Below, piece by piece: positions 36,344-44,812 of a stretch of 64,000 nucleotides of DNA. This DNA is from Nonomuraea maritima (lineage in GTDB: Bacteria; Actinomycetota; Actinomycetes; Streptosporangiales; Streptosporangiaceae): assembly GCF_900100395.1 (NCBI RefSeq), contig NZ_FNFB01000003.1:124001-188000 (forward strand). The letters run 5' to 3'. The notes under the pieces were generated by a model. It did no database searches and was not told the origin of the DNA. It saw nothing but the letters and a program-made list of their open reading frames with translations. The position numbers and the translations under genes were made by a program. Each line of letters begins with the position of its first letter. Within the stretch, counting starts at the first letter, position 1.

Positions 36344-37293
36344 TTGGTGCCCCCGATCCTGCGCACGACCAGGAAGTTGACGAGCGCGCCGATGAGGATG
36401 AGCAGGAACAGCAGCCAGGCGGCCGCGGCGGCGTAGCCGTAGTCGAACTCGCGGAAGCCCTGCTTGACGATGAACATGGCCACCGTCTGGAACTGGCCCT
36501 GCGAGCCGCCGTCGACGTTGCCGTTGTAGAACGTGGTCGGCTCGGAGAACAGCGTCAGGCCGCCGATCGTCGAGTTGAGCACCACGAAGATCATGGTCGG
36601 GCGCAGCATCGGCAGCGTGATCTGCCAGAACTGGCGGCGCCGCGAGGCCCCGTCGATCGCGGCGGCCTCGTACAGGTCGCGCGGGATCGTCTGCATGCCG
36701 GCCAGGAAGATGATCGCGTTGTAGCCGGTCCAGCGCCAGTCGACCATGGTGGCGATCGCGAGCCAGGACGGGATGCGCTCGGCCCGCCAGTTGGTGGCGT
36801 CGACGCCGAACCAGCTGAGGATGTAGTTGACCAGGCCCCAGTCGCGGGCGAACAGCTGCGTGAACACCACCGCCACCGCGACCACCGACGTGACGAGCGG
36901 GAGCAGCACGCTCATCCGGATCGCGAGGCGGAGGCGGAAGCGCTTGTTCAACGCGTTGGCCAGGAACAGCGCCAGCAGCATCTGCGGGACGGTCGCGAGG
37001 ACGAACATGCCGACCGTGTTGACCACGGCGTTCCAGAAGTCCTCGTCGACGAGCAGCGCGGCGTAGTTGCCCAGCCCGGTCCACTCGGTGGTGCCGGCCA
37101 GGTCGTAGTCGTAGAGCGAGTAGTAGAGCGTGAACGCGAGCGGGAACAACCCGAAGGCGGCGAACAGCAGGAAGTACGGGGACACCAGGACGTACGGCAT
37201 CGCCTTGACGTCCACGCGGGAACGCCAGCGGCGTCCTGGCGGGTGGTCGCGGCGAGGGGTCCGCGCCGTCCGTGGAAGGGTGTCGAGGCTCAT
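36340..37293 (-). CDS. cebF: Sugar ABC transporter permease (CebF-like)
   Basis: 317 residues, MalF type, with six or seven membrane segments after a basic cytoplasmic N-terminus. EAA loop EAAAIDGASRRRQFWQITLP. Start ATG at 37293 is six bases after AAAGG; a GTG three bases earlier is too close. 56 bases downstream of cebE, with an ATGA overlap to cebG. Confidence 0.92.
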   Translation of the reverse strand: MSLDTLPRTARTPRRDHPPGRRWRSRVDVKAMPYVLVSPYFLLFAAFGLFPLAFTLYYSLYDYDLAGTTEWTGLGNYAALLVDEDFWNAVVNTVGMFVLATVPQMLLALFLANALNKRFRLRLAIRMSVLLPLVTSVVAVAVVFTQLFARDWGLVNYILSWFGVDATNWRAERIPSWLAIATMVDWRWTGYNAIIFLAGMQTIPRDLYEAAAIDGASRRRQFWQITLPMLRPTMIFVVLNSTIGGLTLFSEPTTFYNGNVDGGSQGQFQTVAMFIVKQGFREFDYGYAAAAAWLLFLLILIGALVNFLVVRRIGGTK

Positions 37294-37349
37294 CACAGAC
37301 CTTTCAGCGGCGAAAGCCCGGCCCGCCCCCTGGCGGGCCGGGCGGAGGA

Positions 37350-38669
37350 TCAGCCCGCGGCCTTCACCGCGTCGTCGACCAGCTGCTGCCAGGCCTTGTC
37401 GTAGGCGACGGAGCCGTCGTCCATGCCCTGGACGACCGACTCGATGGCGGACTTGACCTGGGCGTGCTTCACACCCAGGAACACCGGCTGGAGGCTGGCG
37501 GCGGACTTGGCGAAGATCTCACCGATGGGAGCGTCGTTGAAGAACTCGTTCTTCGCGCTCTGCACCGCCGGGTCCTGCTGGGCCTTGACGTTGCTCGGCA
37601 TGTTGCCGAAGTCGGTGAAGATGCTCGCCTCGGTCTGCGCCTGCGTCAGGTAGTCGGCGACCATGGCCGCCTCCTTCGGGTGCTTCGACTGCTTGGGCAC
37701 CGCGAGCCAGGAGCCGCCCCAGTTGCCGCCGCCGCCGGGCACCGACGCGACGTCCCACTTGCCCTTGCCGTCCTCACCGGCGTTGTCGCTGACCGCGCCG
37801 AGCATCCAGGACGGGCAGCCGAGCGTGGCGAACGAACCCTTCTGGATGCCCGCCGCCCACTCGTCGGTGAAGTTGCGCAGCTTCGCCGTCAGGCCCTGCT
37901 CGGTCAGCTTCTGGGCGAAGTCGAAGGCCGTCCTGACCGCTGCGTTCTTGTCGACGATGAGGTTGTTCTGCTGGTCGAAGTAGGTGACGTTGCCGTTCTT
38001 GGCCGCCTCCTGGTACAGCACCACCTGGTACAGCGTGTTGGTGCCGTCGGCCCACTTGCTGTCCTTGACCTTGGCCTGGAACTGCTGGCCGACCTTCAGG
38101 AAGTCGTCCCAGGTAGGCCACAGGGCGCCGACCTCGTCGCGGTCCGTGGGCAGGCCGGCCTTCTCGAACAGGTCCTTGCGGTAGCACAGGCTCATGCCGC
38201 CGATGTCGGTGCCGAGGCCGAACAGCTTGCCGTCGGCGGTGACGCCGTTCTCCCACTTCCAGGCGGGGAAGTCGGCCTTGCGGGACTCCAGGCCGTGCTC
38301 CTTCAGGTCGGCCCACCACTCCGGGTGCGCCTTGGCCAGGCCCATGCCGCCCTCGTCGATGCCCACCACGTCGCCGGCGCCCGTGCCGGAGGTCAGCCAC
38401 TGGATCATCTGCGGCCAGTACTGCTGTTCGAACTGGTCGGTGAGGTGCTCTTCCTTGATCTGGATATCCTTGTGCTCGGCGTTCCACTTCGTGATGGCGT
38501 TCTTGTAGCCGAAGTTGCTGCCGCCGCCGAAGGTCTGCACGCGGATGGTGACCGGGCCTGAGCTGGTGGGCTCGCTGGAGCCTGAGCCGGAGCCACAGGA
38601 CGCTACGGCCAGCGTGGCCGCAGCCAGGGCCGTGGCCGCGGCCATGCCGCGACGCTTGCTGATCAACAT
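37350..38669 (-). CDS. cebE: Sugar ABC transporter substrate-binding lipoprotein (CebE-like)
   Basis: 439 residues with a lipoprotein signal and lipobox VASC, then a Gly/Ser linker and a family 1 solute-binding fold (TIRVQTFGGGSNFGYKNAIT...). ATG at 38669 starts the signal peptide and has GAAGGGG upstream; earlier in-frame codons run through the operator region. The CebR box TGGGAGCGCTCCCA lies 67-80 bases upstream. Ligand inferred as cellobiose or cello-oligosaccharides from operon make-up. Confidence 0.92.
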   Translation of the reverse strand: MLISKRRGMAAATALAAATLAVASCGSGSGSSEPTSSGPVTIRVQTFGGGSNFGYKNAITKWNAEHKDIQIKEEHLTDQFEQQYWPQMIQWLTSGTGAGDVVGIDEGGMGLAKAHPEWWADLKEHGLESRKADFPAWKWENGVTADGKLFGLGTDIGGMSLCYRKDLFEKAGLPTDRDEVGALWPTWDDFLKVGQQFQAKVKDSKWADGTNTLYQVVLYQEAAKNGNVTYFDQQNNLIVDKNAAVRTAFDFAQKLTEQGLTAKLRNFTDEWAAGIQKGSFATLGCPSWMLGAVSDNAGEDGKGKWDVASVPGGGGNWGGSWLAVPKQSKHPKEAAMVADYLTQAQTEASIFTDFGNMPSNVKAQQDPAVQSAKNEFFNDAPIGEIFAKSAASLQPVFLGVKHAQVKSAIESVVQGMDDGSVAYDKAWQQLVDDAVKAAG

Positions 38670-38735
38670 GGGTTGACCCCTTCTGGGTGAACATGGGAGA
38701 CGGCACCGCGGTAGCGCCTCCGCGGTGGGGGGTTT

Positions 38736-38749
38736 TGGGAGCGCTCCCA
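38736..38749. promoter_or_regulatory. CebR box, proximal
   Basis: TGGGAGCGCTCCCA, a perfect 14-bp palindrome identical to the Streptomyces CebR operator core. It lies just downstream of a TTGACG -35-like hexamer (38776-38781, minus strand), so a bound repressor would cover the promoter. Confidence 0.88.
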
Positions 38750-38866
38750 CAAAGGGTGCACTCACGCGGTCTGTGCGTCAATGCCACGTCACCCAACCGT
38801 TACCAAGGGCCGGTTTGTGAGGCGTGAGACCGGACTTAAGGGCATATAAAGCCATAAAAGGTATAT

Positions 38867-38880
38867 TGGGAGCGCTCCCA
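38867..38880. promoter_or_regulatory. CebR box, distal
   Basis: A second exact TGGGAGCGCTCCCA, 131 bases from the first, flanked by an AT-rich patch (38836-38866) unlike its surroundings. It may act with the proximal site by looping, or control a promoter not recognised here. Confidence 0.8.
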
Positions 38881-39704
38881 GGCCACATGGTGGATTTCGC
38901 ACCGCCCAGAGTTCACCAACCCCAGTGGCCCCACCCGTATCGGGCCGGCCGCGCGCCGCAAGGCGCCCCCGACGAAAAGGGCAGGCGCCTCAGGGGCCGG
39001 GCGGGCGATCGAGGTGGCCGTTCGGTACGAGCCCGCGTCCGGAGCGGCCGGACGCGTGCGGTAAGTGGCCCCGGTGCGGCGGCACGTGCCTCTGGGGCGC
39101 GTGGTCAGGGTGGCCGTTCAGGGACGTGTCCCCGTTCGAGGGGTGCGGGGTGCGTGAGCGGGGGCCCCGGTGTGTGGGCAGGTGTCTCAGGGGGCGGGCA
39201 GCGTCGGGGTGCGGCGGGGCTGCTGGAGGCGGTCGGGTGCGTGAGGCGCGCGTCTCGGCGAAGGGGGCAGGTGCCGCTCGGTGCGAGCGCCTGCGTTCTG
39301 GACGTGCCCGCGTTCGGGGTGGTCGGGTGCGTGCGGCGCGCGGGCCCGGTGTGGGGGGCAGGTGTCTCAGGAGGGCGGGCAGCGTCGGGGGTGGCCGTCG
39401 GAGAGGCGCGCGCAGGTGAAGGGGGCAGGTGCCGCGCCTGCACTTGGCTCACCGCCACCGCCAAGGAATGGGCGATGGAACACCGGAAGAGGCCGTCAAG
39501 GCCACCGACCAGATGTTCGCCGTCAAGGGGCAACTTGGGCGGCGTGGTTGGCGGTGGCCGTCGGGCGAGGGCGCGGGTGGGAGGTGCTCGCGTTCGGGGT
39601 GGCCGGGTCGAGCGCCCCGGTGTGGGGCGGGTGGCTTCGGGGGAGGGGGCCGGCGGCGTCGGGGTGGTCGTGCCGGACGTACTCGCGGGAATGTCGCTGT
39701 GTTG
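38881..39704 (+). repeat. G-rich degenerate repeat region without a gene
   Basis: About 820 bases with strong G excess on the plus strand and no convincing coding frame. Three modules recur in degenerate form: CGTTCGGGGTGGTCGGGTGCG (near 39133, 39311, 39591), a CCCCGGTGTGGGG...GGCAGGTGTCTCAGG...GCGGGCAGCGTCGGGG block (39164-39208, 39345-39391, weaker at 39616-39665), and GAGGCGCGCG...GAAGGGGGCAGGTGCCGC (39242-39276, 39403-39435, 39706-39738). The first two copies are about 180 bases apart. A less skewed patch at 39437-39541 interrupts them and might be a gene remnant. Confidence 0.65.
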
Positions 39705-39741
39705 TGAGGCGCGCGCCCCTGCGAAGGGGGCGCGCGCCTCA
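39705..39741. terminator. 15-bp hairpin downstream of the CHAP hydrolase gene
   Basis: Perfect 15-base arms TGAGGCGCGCGCCCC and GGGGCGCGCGCCTCA with a 7-base loop, 95 bases past the hydrolase stop. It also coincides with one copy of the repeat module, so it may be repeat-derived rather than a dedicated terminator. Confidence 0.5.
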
Positions 39742-39835
39742 GGGGGATGGGGGCAGGTCAGCCTGGTTGGGAGCGGCTGGCCGGACCGGCTTGCGGCCGG
39801 GGGCGGACGCGTGGGGTTGGGGCCTCAGAGGGGGG

Positions 39836-40528
39836 TCAGGCGGCGTAATCGGGGTAGCCGTAGCCGACGACCTGGGACTTCGGGCGGACGCGCTCCTCGA
39901 CGCGGCCCCTGCCGGTGTTGCCCTCGATCGTGGTGATCGTGCCGTCGCCGTTGTCCTTCTCCACGAAACCGACGTGGTTGATGTCGCGGATCCTGTCGCT
40001 GCCGCTCCAGGAGAAGAAGACGACCGAGCCGGGCTTGGCAACGTCGCCGAACCGGCCGTTGTTCTTGAACCACTTCGCGTGGGCGACGGTGTAGGCGTCC
40101 CAGCCGATCTGCGAGCGGGCGCCGGCCTTGTCGCCGACCCATGAGACGAACATGGCGCACCAGGCCGCGTTCAGGTAGTCGGCGCGGGTGCCGCCGTCAC
40201 GGGCGATGGTCTCGGCCGCGCGCTGCGAGCGGGAGTACCACCGCTGGTACGGGGTGCCGCCGCCGACGGAGTTCTCCGAGGTGCCGATCTGCGACTTCGC
40301 CAGGGCCAGCACCTGCTGGGCCGTGACGGTGATCTTCTCCTTCTCCGACTTGACCCGCACGTCCTCGGAACGGTCCGCGAGCACCGGCGCCGCGTGGGCG
40401 GCCGGGTGGGGGAGGGCCTCGGCGTGCGCGACAGCGTTGACGCCGAGGACGGTGGAGACGACGGTCGCGCCGAGGACGGCGCGGGCGAGGTTCTTCTTCG
40501 AAGCAGCAAAAAGGGAATGCTTGGCCAT
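39836..40528 (-). CDS. Secreted CHAP-domain peptidoglycan hydrolase
   Basis: 230 residues: a signal peptide with a long basic N-region (MAKHSLFAASKKNLARAVLG, then an A-H-A cleavage site near 36) and a C-terminal CHAP domain with catalytic Cys in NAAWCAMFVSWV and His in INHVGFVE. It should cleave peptide or amide bonds in peptidoglycan. ATG at 40528 follows AAGGAG by 12 bases. The leader contains a c-di-AMP riboswitch, known to control wall hydrolases in actinobacteria, so expression should fall when c-di-AMP is high. Confidence 0.92.
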   Translation of the reverse strand: MAKHSLFAASKKNLARAVLGATVVSTVLGVNAVAHAEALPHPAAHAAPVLADRSEDVRVKSEKEKITVTAQQVLALAKSQIGTSENSVGGGTPYQRWYSRSQRAAETIARDGGTRADYLNAAWCAMFVSWVGDKAGARSQIGWDAYTVAHAKWFKNNGRFGDVAKPGSVVFFSWSGSDRIRDINHVGFVEKDNGDGTITTIEGNTGRGRVEERVRPKSQVVGYGYPDYAA

Positions 40529-40544
40529 CGAGGGGGCTAACTCC

Positions 40545-40672
40545 TTGCTTCCATGCCGCTTACCGGGTTAGCTGACGGGCTCGGGCGTGGAAGCTGCCCT
40601 ACGGCACTGACGTGCCGATTCGCCCCGAAGGAACATGGGTCCCCGGTTCCGCCTCAGGCGGATTCAGCGGTC
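40545..40672 (-). ncRNA. c-di-AMP riboswitch (ydaO-yuaA type)
   Basis: Read on the minus strand, the conserved blocks of the ydaO-yuaA motif occur in order: CGCTGAATCCGCC, GGCGGAACCGGGGACCC, CGGGGCGAATCGGC, GCCGTAGGGCAGCTTCC, CCCGAGCCCGTCAGCTAACC, GGTAAGCGGCATGGAAGC. It ends 17 bases before the hydrolase start, close to the ribosome site. A separate 8-bp hairpin (TCACAGGA/TCCTGTGA, 40671-40689) abuts its 5' side. The identification is by motif reading. Confidence 0.93.
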
Positions 40673-40790
40673 ACAGGACGATCCTGTGAGTGTGGTCGTA
40701 CGATGGTCGGTCAAAACCGGACAAACCGGCTGACCTGTCCCCACAAGGTAATACATGGGGCAAGAGGTTCACAATCCCTGAAAAGGGATG

Positions 40791-41744
40791 TCAGCCCAGT
40801 TGACGCCGTGCGTCGGCCAGAAGCCCCATCATGGCAAGGGATTCGTCAAGCGGCATGATCGGAGATTCGGTCCTGCCCTCCGCCACGGCGGCGCGGACCT
40901 CGCGCAACTCCCCGGCGTAACCGTTGTCGGCCGGGTCGAGCACGTGCTCCTCCGGCTCCATCCCCTTGGCCGTCAGGACGATCCGCTGCGGCGCCCAGAA
41001 CGGCGCCTGGATGTCCGCCCGCATGCCGGTGCCCACCACGCGCGCGTCGTTCGGGTAGTCGGCGAGCAGCGACGTCGACACGAGGGCGTGCCTGCCGCCC
41101 GGGTAGTACAGGGCGCCGCCCGCCTCCGCGTCGACCCCGTTGGGGGCGAGGGAGCCGGTGACCCGGAGCTCGGAGGGCATGCCGAGGAGCAGCTGGGCCA
41201 GCCCCATGGGGTAGATGCCGAGGTCGAGCAGCACGCCGCCGCCCAGTTCCGGCGCCCACAGCCGGTGCGCGGGCTCGTACGGCAGGGCGAAGCCGAAGCT
41301 CGCCTGCACCGACCGGATCTCGCCGAAGCGGGGGTCGGCCGCGATCAGCTGGATGAGCGGGTTGAACCGCATCCACATCGCCTCCATCAAGAAGACGCCG
41401 GCCTCGCGCGCCAGGCGCACCATCTTCTCGGCGTCGTCGACCGTCGCGGCCAGCGGCTTCTCGCAGAGCACGGCCTTGCCCGCCGCGATCGCGGCCTCGG
41501 CCACCTGCAGATGCTGGGCGTGGGGCGTGGCGATGTAGATCGCGTCGACGGCCGGGTCGGCGCACAACTGCTCGTAGGATCCGTACGCCGACTCGGCGCC
41601 CAGCTCGGCCGCCAGGGCCTCTGCCCGGCCGAGGTCGCGGGAGCCCACGGCGGCCACCCGCATTCCCGGCTCCGCCACGATGGCCGCACCCACGACGCGG
41701 GCGATGGCACCGGTTGCTGCTATTCCCCAGGTAAATTCTCGCAC
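40791..41744 (-). CDS. Gfo/Idh/MocA-family oxidoreductase
   Basis: 317 residues: N-terminal NAD(P) Rossmann domain (WGIAATGAIARVV) and the family motif CEKPLA with the catalytic Lys, then a substrate-binding domain. Members oxidise or reduce sugars, inositols or related compounds. Start is GTG at 41744 with only a weak ribosome site. 34 bases downstream of the aldo/keto reductase, probably co-transcribed. Confidence 0.88.
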   Translation of the reverse strand: MREFTWGIAATGAIARVVGAAIVAEPGMRVAAVGSRDLGRAEALAAELGAESAYGSYEQLCADPAVDAIYIATPHAQHLQVAEAAIAAGKAVLCEKPLAATVDDAEKMVRLAREAGVFLMEAMWMRFNPLIQLIAADPRFGEIRSVQASFGFALPYEPAHRLWAPELGGGVLLDLGIYPMGLAQLLLGMPSELRVTGSLAPNGVDAEAGGALYYPGGRHALVSTSLLADYPNDARVVGTGMRADIQAPFWAPQRIVLTAKGMEPEEHVLDPADNGYAGELREVRAAVAEGRTESPIMPLDESLAMMGLLADARRQLG

Positions 41745-41778
41745 CCGGGAGATGCTAGCCGGTAAGGGATATTTCAGG

Positions 41779-42594
41779 TCATACGAACGTTTGGGGGTCG
41801 GGTCCGAGGCGCTGTCCCCGGTTCATGGCCCCGATGACGGCCATGTCCTCGGGGTCGAGGACGAAGTCGAAGACGCCGAAGTTCTCCTTGATCCGGGCGG
41901 GCGTCGCGGACTTGGGGATGGCGACGTTGCCGAGCTGCAGGTGCCACCGGAGCACGAGCTGCGCGGGCGTCCTGCCGCACTTGGACGACAGCAGCTCCAG
42001 CGCCGGGTCCTCGAGCAGCCCCTTGCCCTGGCCGAGCGGGCTCCACGCCTGCGTCAGGATGCCGTTGGCCTCGTGGAAGGCCCGCAACTCACGCTGCTGG
42101 AAGTAGGGGTGCAGCTCGATCTGGTTGATGGACGGGACGATGTCGGTCTCGTCCATGAGCCGGGTGAGCGTCTCGACGGTGAAGTTGCTGGTGCCGATGG
42201 CCTTGGCCCGGCCGCTGCGGTAGATCTTCTCCAGCGCCCGCCACGCCTGGACGTAGGAGTCGCGGCTCGGCACCGGCCAGTGGATCAGGTAGAGGTCGAC
42301 GTAGTCGAGGCCCAGCCGCGACAGGCTCTCCTCGAAGGCGGCCTCGGCGCGGTCGTGGTCGGGGTTGGCCAGTTTCGTGGTCACGAACAGCTTCTCGCGC
42401 GGCCGTTCGGCGGCCCTGACCGCCCGCCCGACGGCCTCCTCGTTGCCGTAGGCGGCGGCGGTGTCGACATGGCGGTAGCCGATCCGCAGGGCGTGGGCGA
42501 CGGCCCGCTCGGTCTCCTCCGCCGGGATCTGCCAGACGCCGAACCCCAGCTGAGGGATCTGGACGCCGTCCGTGTTCAGCAGGAGTGAGTTCAT
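41779..42594 (-). CDS. Aldo/keto reductase
   Basis: 271-residue NADPH-dependent (alpha/beta)8 reductase. The catalytic tetrad is in DTAAAYGNE (Asp, Tyr), TTKLAN (Lys) and LIHWP (His); the NADPH loop is IPKSATPARIKEN. ATG at 42594 is chosen because GGAGAG precedes it; an ATG at 42603 includes that site in its own codons. First of a pair with the Gfo/Idh/MocA gene. Confidence 0.92.
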   Translation of the reverse strand: MNSLLLNTDGVQIPQLGFGVWQIPAEETERAVAHALRIGYRHVDTAAAYGNEEAVGRAVRAAERPREKLFVTTKLANPDHDRAEAAFEESLSRLGLDYVDLYLIHWPVPSRDSYVQAWRALEKIYRSGRAKAIGTSNFTVETLTRLMDETDIVPSINQIELHPYFQQRELRAFHEANGILTQAWSPLGQGKGLLEDPALELLSSKCGRTPAQLVLRWHLQLGNVAIPKSATPARIKENFGVFDFVLDPEDMAVIGAMNRGQRLGPDPQTFV

Positions 42595-42686
42595 ACTCTC
42601 CATTGTTCACGTCGTGTTTCTAGCGGCTTAAGCCGGTCGGGCTAGCTTGAAGCGGTCGTTGACGGGCCACCGACTCGGAGGCAGCA

Positions 42687-43631
42687 GTGGTCGAACAGGC
42701 GTCGGCCTGGGTGGAGTCGCCGCTCCAGATGCTGTGCGCTGTCGAGGCCCACCACGCCGGGCTGCTGGGCCCGGCGTCGGTCGTGATCCCGCGTGCGGGC
42801 CTGCGGCCGTTGCGGGCCACGCGGCGTGAGCTGGAGTCCCTCGGGCTGCCCGAGGGGCTCACGGTGGCGGAGCCGCGCGAGCGCATGCCCCGCCGTGTGC
42901 AGGCGGTCGGTGACGCCTTCTCCGGACGGGTCCAGCTGCGCTGGCTGCTGTCCAGCCCCGGCCGCATCGTCATCGTCGACGACGGACGGGCCACGCTCAA
43001 CCTGCTGGAGCTGCTCGCCGAGGGCCGCTTCCGCCCGCTGCTGCGGGCCCGCGCCGAGCCGAGCCCGACGCGCACCGCGCTGGGCCTCGCCGCCGCGCTG
43101 CGCCTGCGCATGAGCGAGGTGTCGATCTTCACCGCGCTCCCGGTGGGCGACGCGCTGGAAAGGGCCGTCCGGCAGGCCGGGGTCCAGCTCGTCCGCCACG
43201 ACTTCCCCTGGCTGCGTGCCCAGCCGCCGAGCGCCGAGGGGCCGGCCGAGCGCACGGTCGTCCTCGGCACCTCGCTCGTCCGCAACGGACTGGTGCACCG
43301 CGACCACTACCTGCGCTGGCTGAGCGACCTCGCCGCGCGCGAGCCGCTCGCGTACTACCCGCACCGCCGCGAGGACCCGACCGACGTCGCGCTGATCCGG
43401 GAGCGCCCCGGCATCACCGTCCACGACGCCGGCGCTCCCGCCGAGCTCACGCTGCGCGGCCTCGACGCCGGCCAGCGGGTGCTCAGCCTGCCCTCGACCG
43501 CGATCACCTCGCTGCGGGTGCTGCTCAGCCCGCGCGGTGTCGCCGTCGAGCCCGTGCACGTTCCCGATGACTGGTGGACCAGCAGGGCGGCTCCTGCCCT
43601 GCGCTCGCATTTGACTGGAGTACCTGGGTGA
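42687..43631 (+). CDS. Putative sialyltransferase-like glycosyltransferase (GT52-like)
   Basis: 314 residues, cytoplasmic. The N-terminus VESPLQMLCAVEAHHAG resembles the opening of GT52 and polysialyltransferase-like enzymes. Three motifs of bacterial sialyltransferases can be matched: an acidic-acidic-Gly motif in IVIVDDGRATLNLL, a His/Pro element in LAYYPHRRED (order Pro-His rather than His-Pro), and a Ser/Thr motif in LPSTAITSLRVLL. GTG at 42687 follows GGAGG. It overlaps the next gene by 4 bases. The family assignment is by motif, not by search. Confidence 0.65.
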   Translation: MVEQASAWVESPLQMLCAVEAHHAGLLGPASVVIPRAGLRPLRATRRELESLGLPEGLTVAEPRERMPRRVQAVGDAFSGRVQLRWLLSSPGRIVIVDDGRATLNLLELLAEGRFRPLLRARAEPSPTRTALGLAAALRLRMSEVSIFTALPVGDALERAVRQAGVQLVRHDFPWLRAQPPSAEGPAERTVVLGTSLVRNGLVHRDHYLRWLSDLAAREPLAYYPHRREDPTDVALIRERPGITVHDAGAPAELTLRGLDAGQRVLSLPSTAITSLRVLLSPRGVAVEPVHVPDDWWTSRAAPALRSHLTGVPG

Positions 43632-44812
43632 GAGTGCTGGCGGTCGCCGACTCCGACTCGTATCTGAAATGGGCGGCCTGCCTGCTCGGTGACCTGCCTG
43701 CGGGCTGCGTGACGGAGCTGGTCGTGGTGCGGACGCCGATCGCCCCCTCCGCGGAGCAGATCGCCGCCGCCGTCGACGGGCGTCCCGCGCCGCCGGTGCT
43801 GTCGGCCCGTTCTTTGCGGCGGGTGGCCGAGCGCACCCGGCCCGACGTGATCCTCGTGGCCTGCACGGGCCCGGTGGTGGACGTCCTGGTGGCCGAGGTG
43901 CTGGACGGCCTGCGGCCCCGGCCGGTGTTCGTCAGCGGCCTGCCCGGCATCTCGGTGCCGGCGACGGACAAGGCGTGGCTGTTCCGCAGCGGATGCGACC
44001 TGTTCGTGGTGCACAGCGAGCGCGAGGTGGCCGAGTTCTCCGCGGTCGCCGCCCGGCTCGGCGGAGGAGGCGCGGTGGGCCTGGCCCGGCTGCCCTTCCT
44101 GCGTCCCGCATCCTCCGGCACGGTGTTCGAGGCCCCGCCGCGGGGCGGCAGGCGGGTGGTGTTCGCCACCCAGGCCAAGGTGCCGCGCGAGCGCGGCAAC
44201 CGCGAGCGGATCCTGCACGTGCTCGCCCGCCTGGCCGCCGACCGGCCCGACCTCGACGTCGTGGTCAAGCTCCGCGCGCTGGAGGACGAGCAGCAGACGC
44301 ACAAGGAGCGCCACCACTACCAGAAGCTGTGGCGGGACCTGGGCGAGCCGGGACGGGTCGAGTTCGCGACCGGCTCGATGCACGACCACCTCACGAAGGC
44401 GGCCGGGTTCGTCACGGTCAGCTCCACGGCGGCGCTGGAGGCGATCGCGCTCGGCGTCCCGTCGCTGGTGCTGAGCGACTTCGGCGTGAACGCCGAGATG
44501 ATCAACGTGGTGTTCGAGGGCAGCGGCCTGCTCGGCACGCTCGACGACCTCGCCGCCGGCGACTTCAGGGCGGCCTCGCCCACGTGGTGCGCGGCCAACT
44601 ACTTCCACCCGGCCGAGCGCAGCGACTGGACGAGCCTGCTGAACGGCCTCGTGACCTCCCGGCCCACACCGGCCAGATCGCTGCTCGACGGCCAGGAGCA
44701 CGCGGCCGCGCGGCGCAGGGCCCGGCTGCGGGTGGAGGTGCCGCCGCAGATGCTGCGGGTGGGATACCGGGCCAAGCGCCGCGTCCGGCGCTATCTCAAA
44801 GCGCTGACCTGA
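43628..44812 (+). CDS. Putative glycosyltransferase (DUF6716-like)
   Basis: 394 residues without signal or membrane segments. It opens with a Rossmann-like strand (VRVLAVADSDSYLKWAACLL), contains VFVSGLPGISVPATDKAW and VVVKLRALEDEQQTHKE, and near the end has GFVTVSSTAALEAIALGVPSLVLSDFG, a nucleotide-sugar-binding block of GT-B enzymes. I associate it with the DUF6716 glycosyltransferases that accompany actinomycete sialic-acid-like loci. GTG at 43628 overlaps the previous stop. Its last 17 bases overlap the convergent polysialyltransferase-like gene. Confidence 0.7.
   Translation: MRVLAVADSDSYLKWAACLLGDLPAGCVTELVVVRTPIAPSAEQIAAAVDGRPAPPVLSARSLRRVAERTRPDVILVACTGPVVDVLVAEVLDGLRPRPVFVSGLPGISVPATDKAWLFRSGCDLFVVHSEREVAEFSAVAARLGGGGAVGLARLPFLRPASSGTVFEAPPRGGRRVVFATQAKVPRERGNRERILHVLARLAADRPDLDVVVKLRALEDEQQTHKERHHYQKLWRDLGEPGRVEFATGSMHDHLTKAAGFVTVSSTAALEAIALGVPSLVLSDFGVNAEMINVVFEGSGLLGTLDDLAAGDFRAASPTWCAANYFHPAERSDWTSLLNGLVTSRPTPARSLLDGQEHAAARRRARLRVEVPPQMLRVGYRAKRRVRRYLKALT

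Noticed and set aside
38824..39936. A 370-codon frame across the G-rich region
   Set aside because: The translation is almost all Gly, Arg, Ala and Val with no domain; it follows base composition and has no ribosome site. The region is described as repeat instead.
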